Part shown: in pieces, positions 1-7,643 of the stretch | Position numbering within the stretch: the first letter of the stretch is position 1 | Layout of the letters: the number at the start of each line of letters is the position of its first letter | Translations under genes and position numbers: made by a program | The notes under the pieces: generated by a model | Seen by the model: only the letters and a program-made list of their open reading frames with translations | What the model was told of the DNA's origin: nothing | Database searches by the model: none | Assembly (NCBI RefSeq): GCF_009769385.1 | Contig: NZ_VKAB01000001.1 | Span: 310,001-374,000 of the forward strand | Direction of reading: 5' to 3' | Length of the DNA stretch: 64,000 nucleotides | Source of the DNA: Saccharothrix deserti | GTDB taxonomy: Bacteria; Actinomycetota; Actinomycetes; Mycobacteriales; Pseudonocardiaceae

Positions 1-199
1 GCTTCGCCTCGGCCACGGCGTTGGCCGCCTCGACCTTCGACGTGGGCGCGCTGCTCGTGCCGGTCGGCGCGCTGCCGACACCGCACGCCCCGGTGGCCGC
101 CAGCGCGAAGAACGCCGACGAACGCAGCACGGTCCGGCGGGTGACCCTGGCGCTGTCGGCGTCCCAGAGGCGGGCGATCCGGAGGTTCTTCTCAGTCAT
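1..199 (-). CDS. ABC transporter substrate-binding lipoprotein, N-terminal part (cut by window edge)
   Basis: Only the first 66 or so codons are present; the gene runs off the left edge. The reading frame begins with ATG at 199 and overlaps the end of the upstream ATPase gene by 8 bases. The start of the protein carries a twin-arginine motif (TRRTVLR, about residues 19-25), a short hydrophobic stretch, and a cysteine in an ATGAC context that could be a lipobox, followed by an Ala/Ser/Thr linker. This is the usual layout of a Tat-exported, lipid-anchored solute-binding protein. Its position directly after a PotA-like ATPase suggests the binding component for a spermidine/putrescine or iron-type importer. 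The substrate cannot be read from this fragment. Confidence 0.75.
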   Translation of the reverse strand, partial: MTEKNLRIARLWDADSARVTRRTVLRSSAFFALAATGACGVGSAPTGTSSAPTSKVEAANAVAEAK

Positions 200-1307
200 C
201 GACATCCTCCAACAACACGGTGAAGTCGGGATCCCAGGCCATCCGCACGGGCTGCCCCGGTGACCCCGCGTCGGCGATGCGGCGGGTGTTCTGGACGAAC
301 GCGACGAGCTCCGCGCCGCCCGGCACGTCCACCACGTACTGCGTGGACACGCCCGTGTAGACGACGTCGCGCACGGTGCCGGTGAGCACGCACCAGCCCG
401 TCGGCGGGTCGTCGGCGAGGTCGTGCAGGTGCACCTTCTCCGGGCGCACGGTGGCCGCGACCCGCTGCCCGTGGCGGAGTCCGCCGCTGTTCAACGGCGC
501 CCGCAGGCCGGTGACGCCCGGCGCGTCCAGCACCGCCCAGCGACCGTCCACACCGGACACCTTCGCGTCGAGGATGTTGGAGGTGCCGATGAACCCGGCC
601 ACGAACCGGGTCGCCGGGCGTTCGTAGACGTCCTCCGGGTAGCCGACCTGCTCCAGCCTCCCGGCGTTCATCACCGCGACGCGGTGGGACAGGACCAGCG
701 CCTCCTCCTGGTCGTGCGTCACGTAGAGGAACGTGGTGCCGACCTCGCGCTGGATGCGCATCAGCTCGATCTGCAACTCCTTGCGCAGCACCGCGTCCAA
801 CGCGCCCAGCGGCTCGTCCAGCAGCAGGAGCCGGGGGCCGGCCGCCAGCGCGCGGGCGATCGCGACGCGTTGCTGCTGGCCACCGGACAACTGCGCGGGC
901 CGGCGTTTGGCGTACCGCTCGAGTCGGACCAGCTCCAGGTGCGCGCCCACGACGTCGTTGAGCTTCGCGCCCTTGACGCCCTTGCGCTTGACCCCGTACG
1001 CGACGTTGTCCCACACCGACATGTGCGGGAACAGCGCGTACGACTGGAAGACCGTGTTCACGTCACGCCGGTAGGGCGGCACGCCGACCACGTCCACGCC
1101 GTCCAGCTCGATCCGGCCCTGCGTCGGGTCCTCGAACCCGGCGATCATGCGGAGCAACGTGGTCTTGCCGCAGCCGGAGGGGCCGAGGACGGAGAAGAAC
1201 TCGCCTTCGTGGATCCGCAACGTGACGTCGTCCACCGCGGTCTGGTCGGAGAAGCGCTTGGTGACGCCGTCGAGGCCGACCTCGACCGGCGCGAAGGTGT
1301 CCGGCAT
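192..1307 (-). CDS. potA: PotA-like ABC transporter ATP-binding protein
   Basis: The 371-residue product has the length and layout of PotA/FbpC-type importer ATPases. It shows Walker A (GPSGCGKTT, residues 42-50), Q-loop, the signature LSGGQQQRVAIARAL, Walker B LLLLDEPLGALD and the switch histidine in VTHDQEEA, followed by a C-terminal regulatory region of TOBE type. The open frame extends to 1715, but the added residues are low-complexity; ATG at 1307 gives the family length. It would energise uptake with the lipoprotein that follows it by an 8-base overlap. Polyamine is the commonest substrate of the family; Fe(III), thiosulfate or other solutes cannot be excluded, so the gene symbol is by family resemblance only. 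Confidence 0.85.
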   Translation of the reverse strand: MPDTFAPVEVGLDGVTKRFSDQTAVDDVTLRIHEGEFFSVLGPSGCGKTTLLRMIAGFEDPTQGRIELDGVDVVGVPPYRRDVNTVFQSYALFPHMSVWDNVAYGVKRKGVKGAKLNDVVGAHLELVRLERYAKRRPAQLSGGQQQRVAIARALAAGPRLLLLDEPLGALDAVLRKELQIELMRIQREVGTTFLYVTHDQEEALVLSHRVAVMNAGRLEQVGYPEDVYERPATRFVAGFIGTSNILDAKVSGVDGRWAVLDAPGVTGLRAPLNSGGLRHGQRVAATVRPEKVHLHDLADDPPTGWCVLTGTVRDVVYTGVSTQYVVDVPGGAELVAFVQNTRRIADAGSPGQPVRMAWDPDFTVLLEDVDD

Positions 1308-1556
1308 GCGGCCCTCGGCCGGGTGGAAGCCGGGTACCGGCTGTTCGGTCAACCTCGTCGCCTTTCCGGGCAGCCCGGGGTCCGGACCGGCCTGGCAGGG
1401 TGCGATGGCGAACACGCGGCGGACGCACGGCGTACGCGCGCGAGAGCCGAGAGTAGACGTCACGGCGGTGCCGCGCACCTCACGTCTCGCGTGACGCGGG
1501 CGTGTGCGACGATGTCGCCGGTAGTGAACGTGATCGGGTAGGAAGGTCGTGCGGCT

Positions 1557-1814
1557 GTGTCTTCGTCCTCTGAACTGGACAAGCGTCCGGCGGTCGACAC
1601 CCACGACGAGCCGTCGGCCGAGTGGGGTTGGCACGGCAGCTTCCCCAAGGGCATCAAGATCGCGGGCTGGCTGTCGACCCTCGCCGTGTTCTCCCTGCTG
1701 ATCGGCAACCACCACGGCCGCACCGAGAACATCTGGGTCGTCCTGGTGGGCGTCTCGATGGCCGTCCTCCTGATCTGGGACCAGGTCCGCAGCCGCACCT
1801 CCTGGCGCCGCTAG
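1557..1814 (+). CDS. DUF2631 family small membrane protein
   Basis: An 85-residue protein with a conserved WGWHGSFPKGIKIAGW block and two hydrophobic segments (about residues 37-50 and 60-75) separated by a polar GNHHGRTEN loop, ending in a basic tail. This matches the DUF2631 family of actinobacteria, whose role is unknown. The start is GTG at 1557 with GGAAGG about 10 bases upstream. It is divergent from the ABC operon and ends 18 bases before the convergent barstar-like gene. No function is assigned. Confidence 0.7.
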   Translation: MSSSSELDKRPAVDTHDEPSAEWGWHGSFPKGIKIAGWLSTLAVFSLLIGNHHGRTENIWVVLVGVSMAVLLIWDQVRSRTSWRR

Positions 1815-1832
1815 GTTCCCGTCGCCCGCGGG

Positions 1833-2219
1833 CTACGCGAGCCGCAGCACTCCCGGCACCTCGTCGTTGAAGATCTCCACCAGCCAGTCGAAGACCGTGT
1901 CGCCCTCGCCCGCGCGGGCCCGCTCGATCCTCTCCCGGAGCGCGGGCCCGTGCGACGGGTGGCCACGCTTCAGCAGCAGCTCGAGCTGACGCACCGTCTC
2001 GGGGTAGCCCAGGTTCCGGCGGGACACTTCGTGATCACGCCACTCGAAGACGAAGTCCTCGTCGTCAGGCGTACCGAACCCGCCGCGCAGGCAGTCCGTG
2101 AAGGCATCGAGATTCCTGCCGAAGTACCCGCCGGGTCCGTTCACCGCTTCGCCGACGACCCGCCAGAAGTCCTCAAGACTCCCGACCTCGACACCGTCCA
2201 CGACGTACACCGCTGTCAC
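1833..2219 (-). CDS. Barstar-like ribonuclease inhibitor
   Basis: A 128-residue protein starting at GTG 2219. It has the barstar-fold hallmarks: an N-terminal beta strand, the YFGRNLDAFTDCLRG block (barstar: YYGENLDALWDCLTG) and a FVFEWRDHEVSRR segment. Barstar binds and blocks barnase-type extracellular ribonucleases in the cytoplasm. No barnase-like gene is visible beside it, so it is an orphan immunity-type gene or acts on an RNase encoded elsewhere. The frame is open to 2282, but the extra N-terminal residues would overlap the decayed rlmN fragment and lack family similarity. It sits in a small accessory patch with a toxin-antitoxin pair. Confidence 0.8.
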   Translation of the reverse strand: MTAVYVVDGVEVGSLEDFWRVVGEAVNGPGGYFGRNLDAFTDCLRGGFGTPDDEDFVFEWRDHEVSRRNLGYPETVRQLELLLKRGHPSHGPALRERIERARAGEGDTVFDWLVEIFNDEVPGVLRLA

Positions 2220-2250
2220 AGGTTCACGATAGGGCGGCCGTACAGGGGAT

Positions 2251-2312
2251 TTACCCCTCGGCGGCGAGCCGGCCGCAGGCAATCAGCTTCCACCGGCGGC
2301 TCGCCCATGCCC
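2251..2312 (-). pseudogene. Decayed fragment of the rlmN 3' end
   Basis: Positions 2251-2281 match 3051-3081 (the end of the intact rlmN) at 28 of 31 bases in the same orientation. The fragment still encodes the C-terminal CG(R)LAAEG followed by an in-frame stop (TAA instead of TAG). A second stretch, 2296-2312, is identical over 17 bases to 3604-3620 inside rlmN, the part encoding GMGEPL. In the intact gene these stretches are about 520 bases apart; here they are 14 bases apart, so the fragment has an internal deletion. It lies beyond vapBC, which is therefore flanked by two copies of the rlmN end. Confidence 0.7.
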
Positions 2313-2318
2313 CCCCAT

Positions 2319-2750
2319 TTACAACTCAGGAGCATCGCCCCACGGGTTGAGCACCTTGATACCGGTGTCGACGAAGTCCTTGATGTTCCGGGTGGCCAGG
2401 CAAGCGGCGTAGTGACGGCAGATCGCGGCGATCTGCGCGTCGGCCATGCTGATCGGATGGCCGTTCGCCTCGCGCGTGGCGGCGATCTCGCCGTAGTAAT
2501 CCGCGGCGACACTGTCGAAAGGCAAGATCTGATCTTGAAAGTCCTCAGCCAGAAGGTCCGAGATCCTTGCCGCCAGTACGGTCTTGCGCTGCCCCTCCGG
2601 CAGTCGAGCGACCCCGTACGCGAGCTCGGCGGCCGTCACCGCTGTGATGAAGACATCCTCAGCCGGATACCGATCGACCCAGCGGACAACGCCGTCATCC
2701 GGAACTTGCCGCATCAGTTCGGAGACGACGTTGGTGTCAAGAACGATCAC
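2319..2750 (-). CDS. vapC: VapC-type PIN-domain ribonuclease toxin
   Basis: A 143-residue PIN-domain protein close to the FitB/VapC group. Acidic active-site residues are visible in order: MIVLDTNVVSEL (Asp5), the TAAEL glutamate near residue 42, and SMADAQIAA near residue 103. These coordinate Mg2+ for RNA cleavage. It starts with GTG at 2750 inside a 4-base GTGA overlap with the upstream antitoxin gene, the classic translationally coupled arrangement. In the absence of its partner it would be expected to cut tRNA, rRNA or mRNA; the target is unknown. Confidence 0.9.
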   Translation of the reverse strand: MIVLDTNVVSELMRQVPDDGVVRWVDRYPAEDVFITAVTAAELAYGVARLPEGQRKTVLAARISDLLAEDFQDQILPFDSVAADYYGEIAATREANGHPISMADAQIAAICRHYAACLATRNIKDFVDTGIKVLNPWGDAPEL

Positions 2751-2992
2751 TCAGGAAGCTCCGCGGCTCGTGCGGGCTCCGTCCGCTGCGGCGGCTCGAC
2801 CGACAGATCCCCCACGTCGCTGAACCTTTGCCGAATTCGCGAACCCATTCCCACGCCGGACATCGGCTTGGTCAGCACCGAGGCAAGGATCGCCCGCACT
2901 TCGGCTTCCATCGACCGGCCGTGCTCGGCAGCGCGAACGCGCAACCTGGCCTTCAGACCCTCATCGAAGTCTCGGATCGTCAACGTCGCCAC
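2747..2992 (-). CDS. vapB: FitA/VapB-type ribbon-helix-helix antitoxin
   Basis: An 81-residue protein with an N-terminal ribbon-helix-helix domain (MATLTIRDFDEGLKARL, then AAEHGRSMEAEVRAIL), typical of FitA-like antitoxins, and a disordered acidic/proline C-terminal tail that normally wraps the PIN toxin. The start is GTG at 2992 with GGGAGG 6 bases upstream. The pair is expected to repress its own promoter, which must lie in the 57 bases between this start and the end of rlmN. The gene overlaps vapC by 4 bases. Confidence 0.9.
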   Translation of the reverse strand: MATLTIRDFDEGLKARLRVRAAEHGRSMEAEVRAILASVLTKPMSGVGMGSRIRQRFSDVGDLSVEPPQRTEPARAAELPE

Positions 2993-3049
2993 TGTCCACC
3001 TCCCATGCCACCACTGCTGTCAATGCTAGCACCGAGGAGAGGCGAAGCA

Positions 3050-4156
3050 CTAACCCTCGGCGGCGAGCTGGCCGCAGGCAGCCGCGATCTCCTGCCCCCT
3101 GGTGTCCCGGACCGTACAGGCGACACCCTGCTCGTTGACCCGGCGCACGAACTCCCGCTCCACCGGCTTCGGCGACGCGTCCCACTGCGAACCCGGCGTC
3201 GGGTTCAACGGGATCACGTTCACGTGCACCAACTGACCCAAATACCGGCGCAGCAGCTTGCCCAGCATGTCCGCACGCCACGGCTGATCGTTGATGTCCC
3301 GGATCAACGCGTACTCGATCGACACACGACGACCCGTGCGATCCGCGTAACCACGCGCCGCCTCCAACACCTCGGCCACCTTCCACCGCGTGTTCACCGG
3401 CACGAGGGTGTCCCGCAACTCGTCATCCGGCGTGTGCAACGACACCGCCAACCGGACCTGCAGGTTCTCCTCGGTCAACTTCCGGATCGCCGGCACCAAC
3501 CCCACCGTCGACACCGTCACCGAACGCTGCGAAATCCCCAACCCCTCCGGCGCCGGATCACAGATCCGATGCACCGCCTCCACCACACGCTTGTAGTTCG
3601 CCAGCGGCTCGCCCATGCCCATGAACACGATGTTCGACAGCCGACCCGGCCCGCCGGGCAGCTCGCCGTCACGCATGGCCGCCGCACCGCGCCGCACCTG
3701 GTCCACGATCTCCGCCGTGGACAGGTTCCGGGTCAGCCCGCCCTGGCCGGTGGCGCAGAACGGGCACGCCATACCGCAGCCCGCCTGCGACGAGATGCAC
3801 AGCGTGGCGCGGTCGGGGTAGCGCATCAGGACGCTCTCGACCAGCGTGCCGTCGTGCGCGCGCAGCAACGTCTTGCGCGTCGTGCCGCCGTCGGCCTCGA
3901 CGCTGCGCAGCTCGGTCCACAGCGGCGGCATGAGGTCGGCCACCAGGCGGTCGCGGGCGGCGGTGGGGATGTCGGTCATCGCGTCGGGGTCGACGGTCAA
4001 CCGGCCGAAGTAGTGGTTCGACAGCTGCGCGGCGCGGAACGGCTTCTCACCGAGCGCGGCGACCGCCTCCCGACGCTGGTCGGCGGAGAGGTCGGCGAGG
4101 TGGCGCGGCGGCAGCCCGCGCTTGGGCGCGTCGAAGACGAGGGGGAGGGCAGTCAT
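3050..4156 (-). CDS. rlmN: Dual-specificity 23S rRNA A2503 / tRNA A37 methyltransferase RlmN
   Basis: A 368-residue radical-SAM enzyme. The CX3CX2C cluster motif (CGMACPFC) is clear, followed by [16 protein letters not shown] and a C-terminal [18 protein letters not shown] block that carries the catalytic cysteine. The family methylates C2 of A2503 in 23S rRNA and A37 in some tRNAs, using a methyl-cysteine intermediate. The chosen start is ATG 4156 ([11 protein letters not shown]); upstream frame extension is low-complexity. In many actinobacteria rlmN follows cdsA; here four unrelated genes lie between them. A decayed copy of its 3' end lies 0.8 kb downstream. Confidence 0.95.
   Translation of the reverse strand: MTALPLVFDAPKRGLPPRHLADLSADQRREAVAALGEKPFRAAQLSNHYFGRLTVDPDAMTDIPTAARDRLVADLMPPLWTELRSVEADGGTTRKTLLRAHDGTLVESVLMRYPDRATLCISSQAGCGMACPFCATGQGGLTRNLSTAEIVDQVRRGAAAMRDGELPGGPGRLSNIVFMGMGEPLANYKRVVEAVHRICDPAPEGLGISQRSVTVSTVGLVPAIRKLTEENLQVRLAVSLHTPDDELRDTLVPVNTRWKVAEVLEAARGYADRTGRRVSIEYALIRDINDQPWRADMLGKLLRRYLGQLVHVNVIPLNPTPGSQWDASPKPVEREFVRRVNEQGVACTVRDTRGQEIAAACGQLAAEG
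3051..3081 (-). repeat. Intact-side copy of the rlmN 3'-end direct repeat
   Basis: This 31-base stretch is the end of the functional rlmN and is matched by 2251-2281 at 28 of 31 positions. The two copies flank a segment of about 770 bases that contains only vapBC and short spacers. Direct repeats at a gene 3' end are the footprint expected of integration at that end or of a partial tandem duplication; no integrase is present. Confidence 0.7.
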
Positions 4157-4264
4157 AGCACCGTCCAGTGTCCCACGGCGGCGGAGTGCCAAAGACCACA
4201 GCGGCCGTGTGCGTGGACACCTCCACGGATGGCCCAACAGCCCCTGCGATCGGCATCACCGTTG

Positions 4265-4289
4265 CATCGCGATACGTTCCGATATATCG
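4265..4289. promoter_or_regulatory. Candidate PadR operator upstream of the PadR gene
   Basis: An inverted repeat CGATA-N10-TATCG (4270-4274 and 4285-4289) overlaps a perfect 10-base palindrome CGATATATCG (4280-4289). It lies 38 bases before the PadR start and is notably AT-rich for this genome. PadR proteins usually repress their own promoter at such dyads, so autoregulation is inferred. Confidence 0.45.
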
Positions 4290-4327
4290 TCGACACGTCA
4301 CAACCGATCGACACAAGGAGCAAGACA

Positions 4328-4981
4328 ATGTTTCACGGACACAGTCACCACGAACGCAGGCACCACCGCGAGCACGGCTTCGGCGACCCACGACGCGGGT
4401 TCGGCGGCGGCTTCGGCGGTGGGTTCGGCAGGGGCGGGCCGTTCCCCGGTCCCCCGTTGCCACCCGAGCCGCCCGGCTTCCCGGGGCACGGCCGGGGACG
4501 CGGCAGGGGCGGCAGGCAGCGCAAGGGCAACGTCCGCGCGGCGGTCCTCACGCTGCTCGCCGAACGCCCCATGCACGGCTACGAGATGATCCAGGAGATC
4601 TCCGGCCGCACGGACGGGCTCTGGCGCCCCAGCCCGGGGTCGGTCTACCCGACCCTGCAGATGCTGGCCGACGAAGGCCTCGTCGCCTCCACCGAGGAGG
4701 CGGGCGGCAAGAAGCTGTTCACGCTGACCGAGACCGGTCAGGCGGAGGCGGCGAAGCTCGAAGGCGTGCCGCCGTGGCAGCAGGTCAACGACGAGGTCGG
4801 CGTGCACGCCGCGAAACTGCGCACGGCGGCACGCCACCTCGGTGCGGCGATGCAGCAGATGGCCCACGCGGGCACGCGTGAGCAGCAGGCCCGTGCCGTC
4901 GAGGTCCTCAGCGAGGCCCGCCGCAAGCTCTACGCGATCCTCGGCGAGCTCGACGTCGAGGAAGACGACACGGAGGAGTGA
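4328..4981 (+). CDS. PadR family transcriptional regulator with His/Gly-rich N-terminal extension
   Basis: A 217-residue protein; ATG 4328 follows AAGGAG by 7 bases. Residues about 70-145 form the PadR winged helix (VLTLLAERPMHGYEMIQEI, SPGSVYPTLQMLADEGLV, KKLFTLTETGQAEAA), and the C-terminal helices (LRTAARHLGAAMQQM) would make the dimer arm. The first 68 residues are unusual: a histidine cluster (HGHSHHERRHHREH), GFGGG repeats, a proline stretch and an RGRGRGG segment. PadR proteins control efflux, detoxification or stress genes. It ends 1 base before the convergent aldo/keto reductase gene. The ligand is unknown; the His cluster could bind metal, but this is speculation. Confidence 0.85.
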   Translation: MFHGHSHHERRHHREHGFGDPRRGFGGGFGGGFGRGGPFPGPPLPPEPPGFPGHGRGRGRGGRQRKGNVRAAVLTLLAERPMHGYEMIQEISGRTDGLWRPSPGSVYPTLQMLADEGLVASTEEAGGKKLFTLTETGQAEAAKLEGVPPWQQVNDEVGVHAAKLRTAARHLGAAMQQMAHAGTREQQARAVEVLSEARRKLYAILGELDVEEDDTEE

Positions 4982-4982
4982 A

Positions 4983-5966
4983 CTACCAGCGGTCGTGGAC
5001 CAGCGGCCGGATCAGCGAGTCGTACACCGCGCGCACCTCGTCCTGGGCCGGGGTCGACAGCGGCGCGAGGTCCGCGGCGGCCGAGTTGGCGCGAGCCTGC
5101 TCGGCGTTGCGGGCACCGGGGATGACCACGGTGACGCCCGGCTGGTCCACGATCCACCGCAGCGCGAACTGCGCCATGGTGGCGCCGGCGGGCACGAGGG
5201 GCCGCAGCCGCTCCACCGCCTCCAGACCGACCTCGAACGGCACGCCGGAGAACGTCTCGCCGACGTCGAACGCGTCACCGTTGCGGTTGTAGTTGCGGTG
5301 GTCGTCGGCCCCGAACGTGGTCGACGCGGTGTACTTGCCGGACAGCAGCCCCGAGGCGAGCGGAACGCGGGCGATGATCGCCACGCCCGCCTCCGCCGCC
5401 GCGGGCAGCACCCGCTCCAGCGGCTTGAGCCGCAGCGCGTTCAGGATGATCTGGACGCTCGCGACACCCGGTCGGGCGATGGCGGTCAGCGCCTCGTCGA
5501 CCGTCTCCACGCTCACGCCGTACGCGGCGATCCGCTTGGCCTCCACCATCTCGTCCAGGGTGTCGAACACCTCGTCGGTCGAGTAGACCGGCGTCGGCGG
5601 GCAGTGCAGCTGGACCAGGTCGAGCGTGTCGACGCCGAGGTTGGCGCGGGACCGGTCGTTCCAGGCCAGGAAGTTCTCGCGGTTGTAGTTCTCCGGCGTC
5701 TGCTCGACCCTGCGACCCATCTTGGTGGCCACCGTGATGCCCGCGTCGCCGCGCTCGCGGAGGAACTTGCCGACCAGCGTCTCGCTGCGGCCGTCGCCGT
5801 AGACGTCGGCGGTGTCGAGGAAGTTCACACCGGTGTCGACGGCGGCGTGCAGCACGGCCAGCGCGTCGGACTCCTCGACCTGGCCCCAGTCCGCGCCGAG
5901 CTGCCAGCAGCCCAGACCCACGACGCCGACCTGCCGACCCAACCTGCCCGCGTTCCTGTTCTCCAC
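4983..5966 (-). CDS. Aldo/keto reductase
   Basis: A 327-residue NADPH-dependent oxidoreductase of the aldo/keto reductase superfamily. The catalytic tetrad is visible: Asp51 and Tyr56 (FLDTADVYG), Lys82 (ATKMG) and His121 (VQLHCP). The C-terminal cofactor region (VVIPGARNAEQARANSAA) follows the family pattern. It is likely co-transcribed with the methyltransferase gene 24 bases upstream. The physiological aldehyde or ketone substrate cannot be told from sequence. Confidence 0.9.
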   Translation of the reverse strand: MENRNAGRLGRQVGVVGLGCWQLGADWGQVEESDALAVLHAAVDTGVNFLDTADVYGDGRSETLVGKFLRERGDAGITVATKMGRRVEQTPENYNRENFLAWNDRSRANLGVDTLDLVQLHCPPTPVYSTDEVFDTLDEMVEAKRIAAYGVSVETVDEALTAIARPGVASVQIILNALRLKPLERVLPAAAEAGVAIIARVPLASGLLSGKYTASTTFGADDHRNYNRNGDAFDVGETFSGVPFEVGLEAVERLRPLVPAGATMAQFALRWIVDQPGVTVVIPGARNAEQARANSAAADLAPLSTPAQDEVRAVYDSLIRPLVHDRW

Positions 5967-5990
5967 GGTCCGAATCCTATGTGAGCGTTA

Positions 5991-6737
5991 TCAGGGCAAC
6001 ACAATCCCGGCGGGCTTGCGTCTCACGTGGACGCGGTAGCCGACCTCGAACGACAGGCCGGGCGTCCGGGCGACGGCCTGTTCCGCGACCGCCTCGGAGA
6101 ACTCGATGCGCAGCACCGCCTCCAGGTCCTCACGACGATCGAACCGCCACAGCGCGCGCACGCGGCGCAACGAGAACCCTTGTGCGGTGAAGAAGTTCTC
6201 CACCTCCGTGGGGTTGTAGCGGGGTTCGTCGGCGCACAGCCACGGCCCGTACGGCTCGGCGAGGCCGTCGAGGTCCACGATCGCCAGCGCGCCGCCGGGC
6301 CGCAGCACGCGGTCGGCCTCGCGGATACCGGGCTCGCAGCCGGGTCCGAAGAAGTACGCGGTGCGCGCGTGCACCAGGTCGGCGCTCGCGTCGCGCAGCG
6401 GCAGGCGTTGCGCCGGTCCGGCCACCACCTCGGCGTTGGGCACGTCCGCCACCCGCGCCCGAGCGCGCCGCACCAACGGCGGGTGCGGCTCGACACCGAT
6501 CACCGAACGTGCCGCTCCCGCGAACACCGGCAGGTGGAACCCGTCGCCGCAGCCGACGTCGACCACGTCCCGCCCGGCCCAGTCGTACTCCTCGCGCAGC
6601 GCGCTCCAGATGACGCCGTGGACGTCCTGGGCGCGGTTCTCGACCTCGTAGACCTCGGGCCAGTGCCAGATGTTCGGGCTCGGCAGGACGTCGACGGGCC
6701 GCACGGCGGCCAACGCGGCGCGGACGAATCCCTTCAC
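5991..6737 (-). CDS. Class I SAM-dependent methyltransferase
   Basis: A 248-residue protein with a Rossmann-type methyltransferase domain: motif I VVDVGCGDG (residues 58-66), an acidic residue after GVEPHPP, and the motif IV region DLVHARTAYFFGPG. The first 40 residues (including PNIWHWPEVYEVEN) and the last part are outside the core fold and may shape the substrate pocket. It lies upstream of the aldo/keto reductase in the same direction and is divergent from the VOC gene. The substrate is not recognisable. Confidence 0.85.
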   Translation of the reverse strand: MKGFVRAALAAVRPVDVLPSPNIWHWPEVYEVENRAQDVHGVIWSALREEYDWAGRDVVDVGCGDGFHLPVFAGAARSVIGVEPHPPLVRRARARVADVPNAEVVAGPAQRLPLRDASADLVHARTAYFFGPGCEPGIREADRVLRPGGALAIVDLDGLAEPYGPWLCADEPRYNPTEVENFFTAQGFSLRRVRALWRFDRREDLEAVLRIEFSEAVAEQAVARTPGLSFEVGYRVHVRRKPAGIVLP

Positions 6738-6793
6738 GAGACGACTCTAGAGCCGTAGCGTGATCGAATAGGGCTGCTTGCAGGAGGTACGCG

Positions 6794-7609
6794 GTGTCGA
6801 TCGTCCCCAATTCTCCCGCTTTGGCCGAAATGCACCACGGCGCCCCGTGCTGGGTCGACATCGCCACCACCGATCTCCAGGCGACGGTCGACTTCTACAC
6901 CGGACTCTTCGGCTGGTACTACTCGGACGCACCGGGCCGCACCATCGCGCTGGTCGACGGCCTGCCGGTGGCCGAACTGGTCGCCGCCGACGAGCCGAGC
7001 GCGTGGACGCTGTACCTGAACACACCGCACGCCCGCGCCACCGCCGAGAAGGCGCACGCGCTGGGCGGCGCCGTGCTCGGCGAACCGTCCGACACGGTGA
7101 CCGTGCTCTCCGACCCGACCGGCGCGGTGATCGGGTTCCGCCACGTTCCACCCGACTGGGTGTTCGGCACCGATGGGCACGGCGCGTACGCGTGGGCCGA
7201 GCTGAACACCCGCGACGGGCACGCCGCGGACGACTTCTTCCACGAGCTGTGCGGGTACGAAATCACCCAGATCGGTGACGGCCAGGCGGTCGACTACACG
7301 ATCTGGGCCGTCCACGGCCACACCGTGCTGGGCCGCCAGCGGATGGGCCGGGCGTTCTCGCCGGACACCCCGCCGCACTGGATGGTGTACTTCACCGCCG
7401 CACCGGAGATCGGCACGGACTCGGCCGCGTCCAGGGTGCTCGAACTGGGCGGACGCGTCGCCGTGGAGCCGTACGACACCCCGTTCGGCCGGATCACGGT
7501 GGTAGCGGACCACACCGGCGCGCTGTTCTCGGTGATCGACCCGTCCCGCACCACACCGCTGTCCGACGAGGACACCGGCGCGCCGGTGGACGACCCCTAC
7601 GACGACTGA
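6794..7609 (+). CDS. Two-domain VOC (glyoxalase/bleomycin-resistance-like) protein
   Basis: A 271-residue protein with two vicinal-oxygen-chelate modules. The first starts at GAPCWVDIATTDLQATVDFYTGLFGW and the second at GAYAWAELNTRDGHAADDFFHELCGY; each ends in a VLSDPTGAVIGF/VVADHTGALFSV-type strand. Start GTG 6794 is preceded by AGGAGG (6782-6787). The layout resembles the actinobacterial CFP30B/hydroxylase-annotated group, whose chemistry is mostly unknown. It is transcribed alone and ends 34 bases before the convergent cdsA. Confidence 0.85.
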   Translation: MSIVPNSPALAEMHHGAPCWVDIATTDLQATVDFYTGLFGWYYSDAPGRTIALVDGLPVAELVAADEPSAWTLYLNTPHARATAEKAHALGGAVLGEPSDTVTVLSDPTGAVIGFRHVPPDWVFGTDGHGAYAWAELNTRDGHAADDFFHELCGYEITQIGDGQAVDYTIWAVHGHTVLGRQRMGRAFSPDTPPHWMVYFTAAPEIGTDSAASRVLELGGRVAVEPYDTPFGRITVVADHTGALFSVIDPSRTTPLSDEDTGAPVDDPYDD

Positions 7610-7643
7610 CGGCGTCGGACCACTGGAATCGTCACCGCGCCGG

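Noticed and set aside
423-1541. Open frame of 372 codons opposite the ABC ATPase gene
   Set aside because: Antisense to a clear PotA-like gene; composition is that of a shadow frame.
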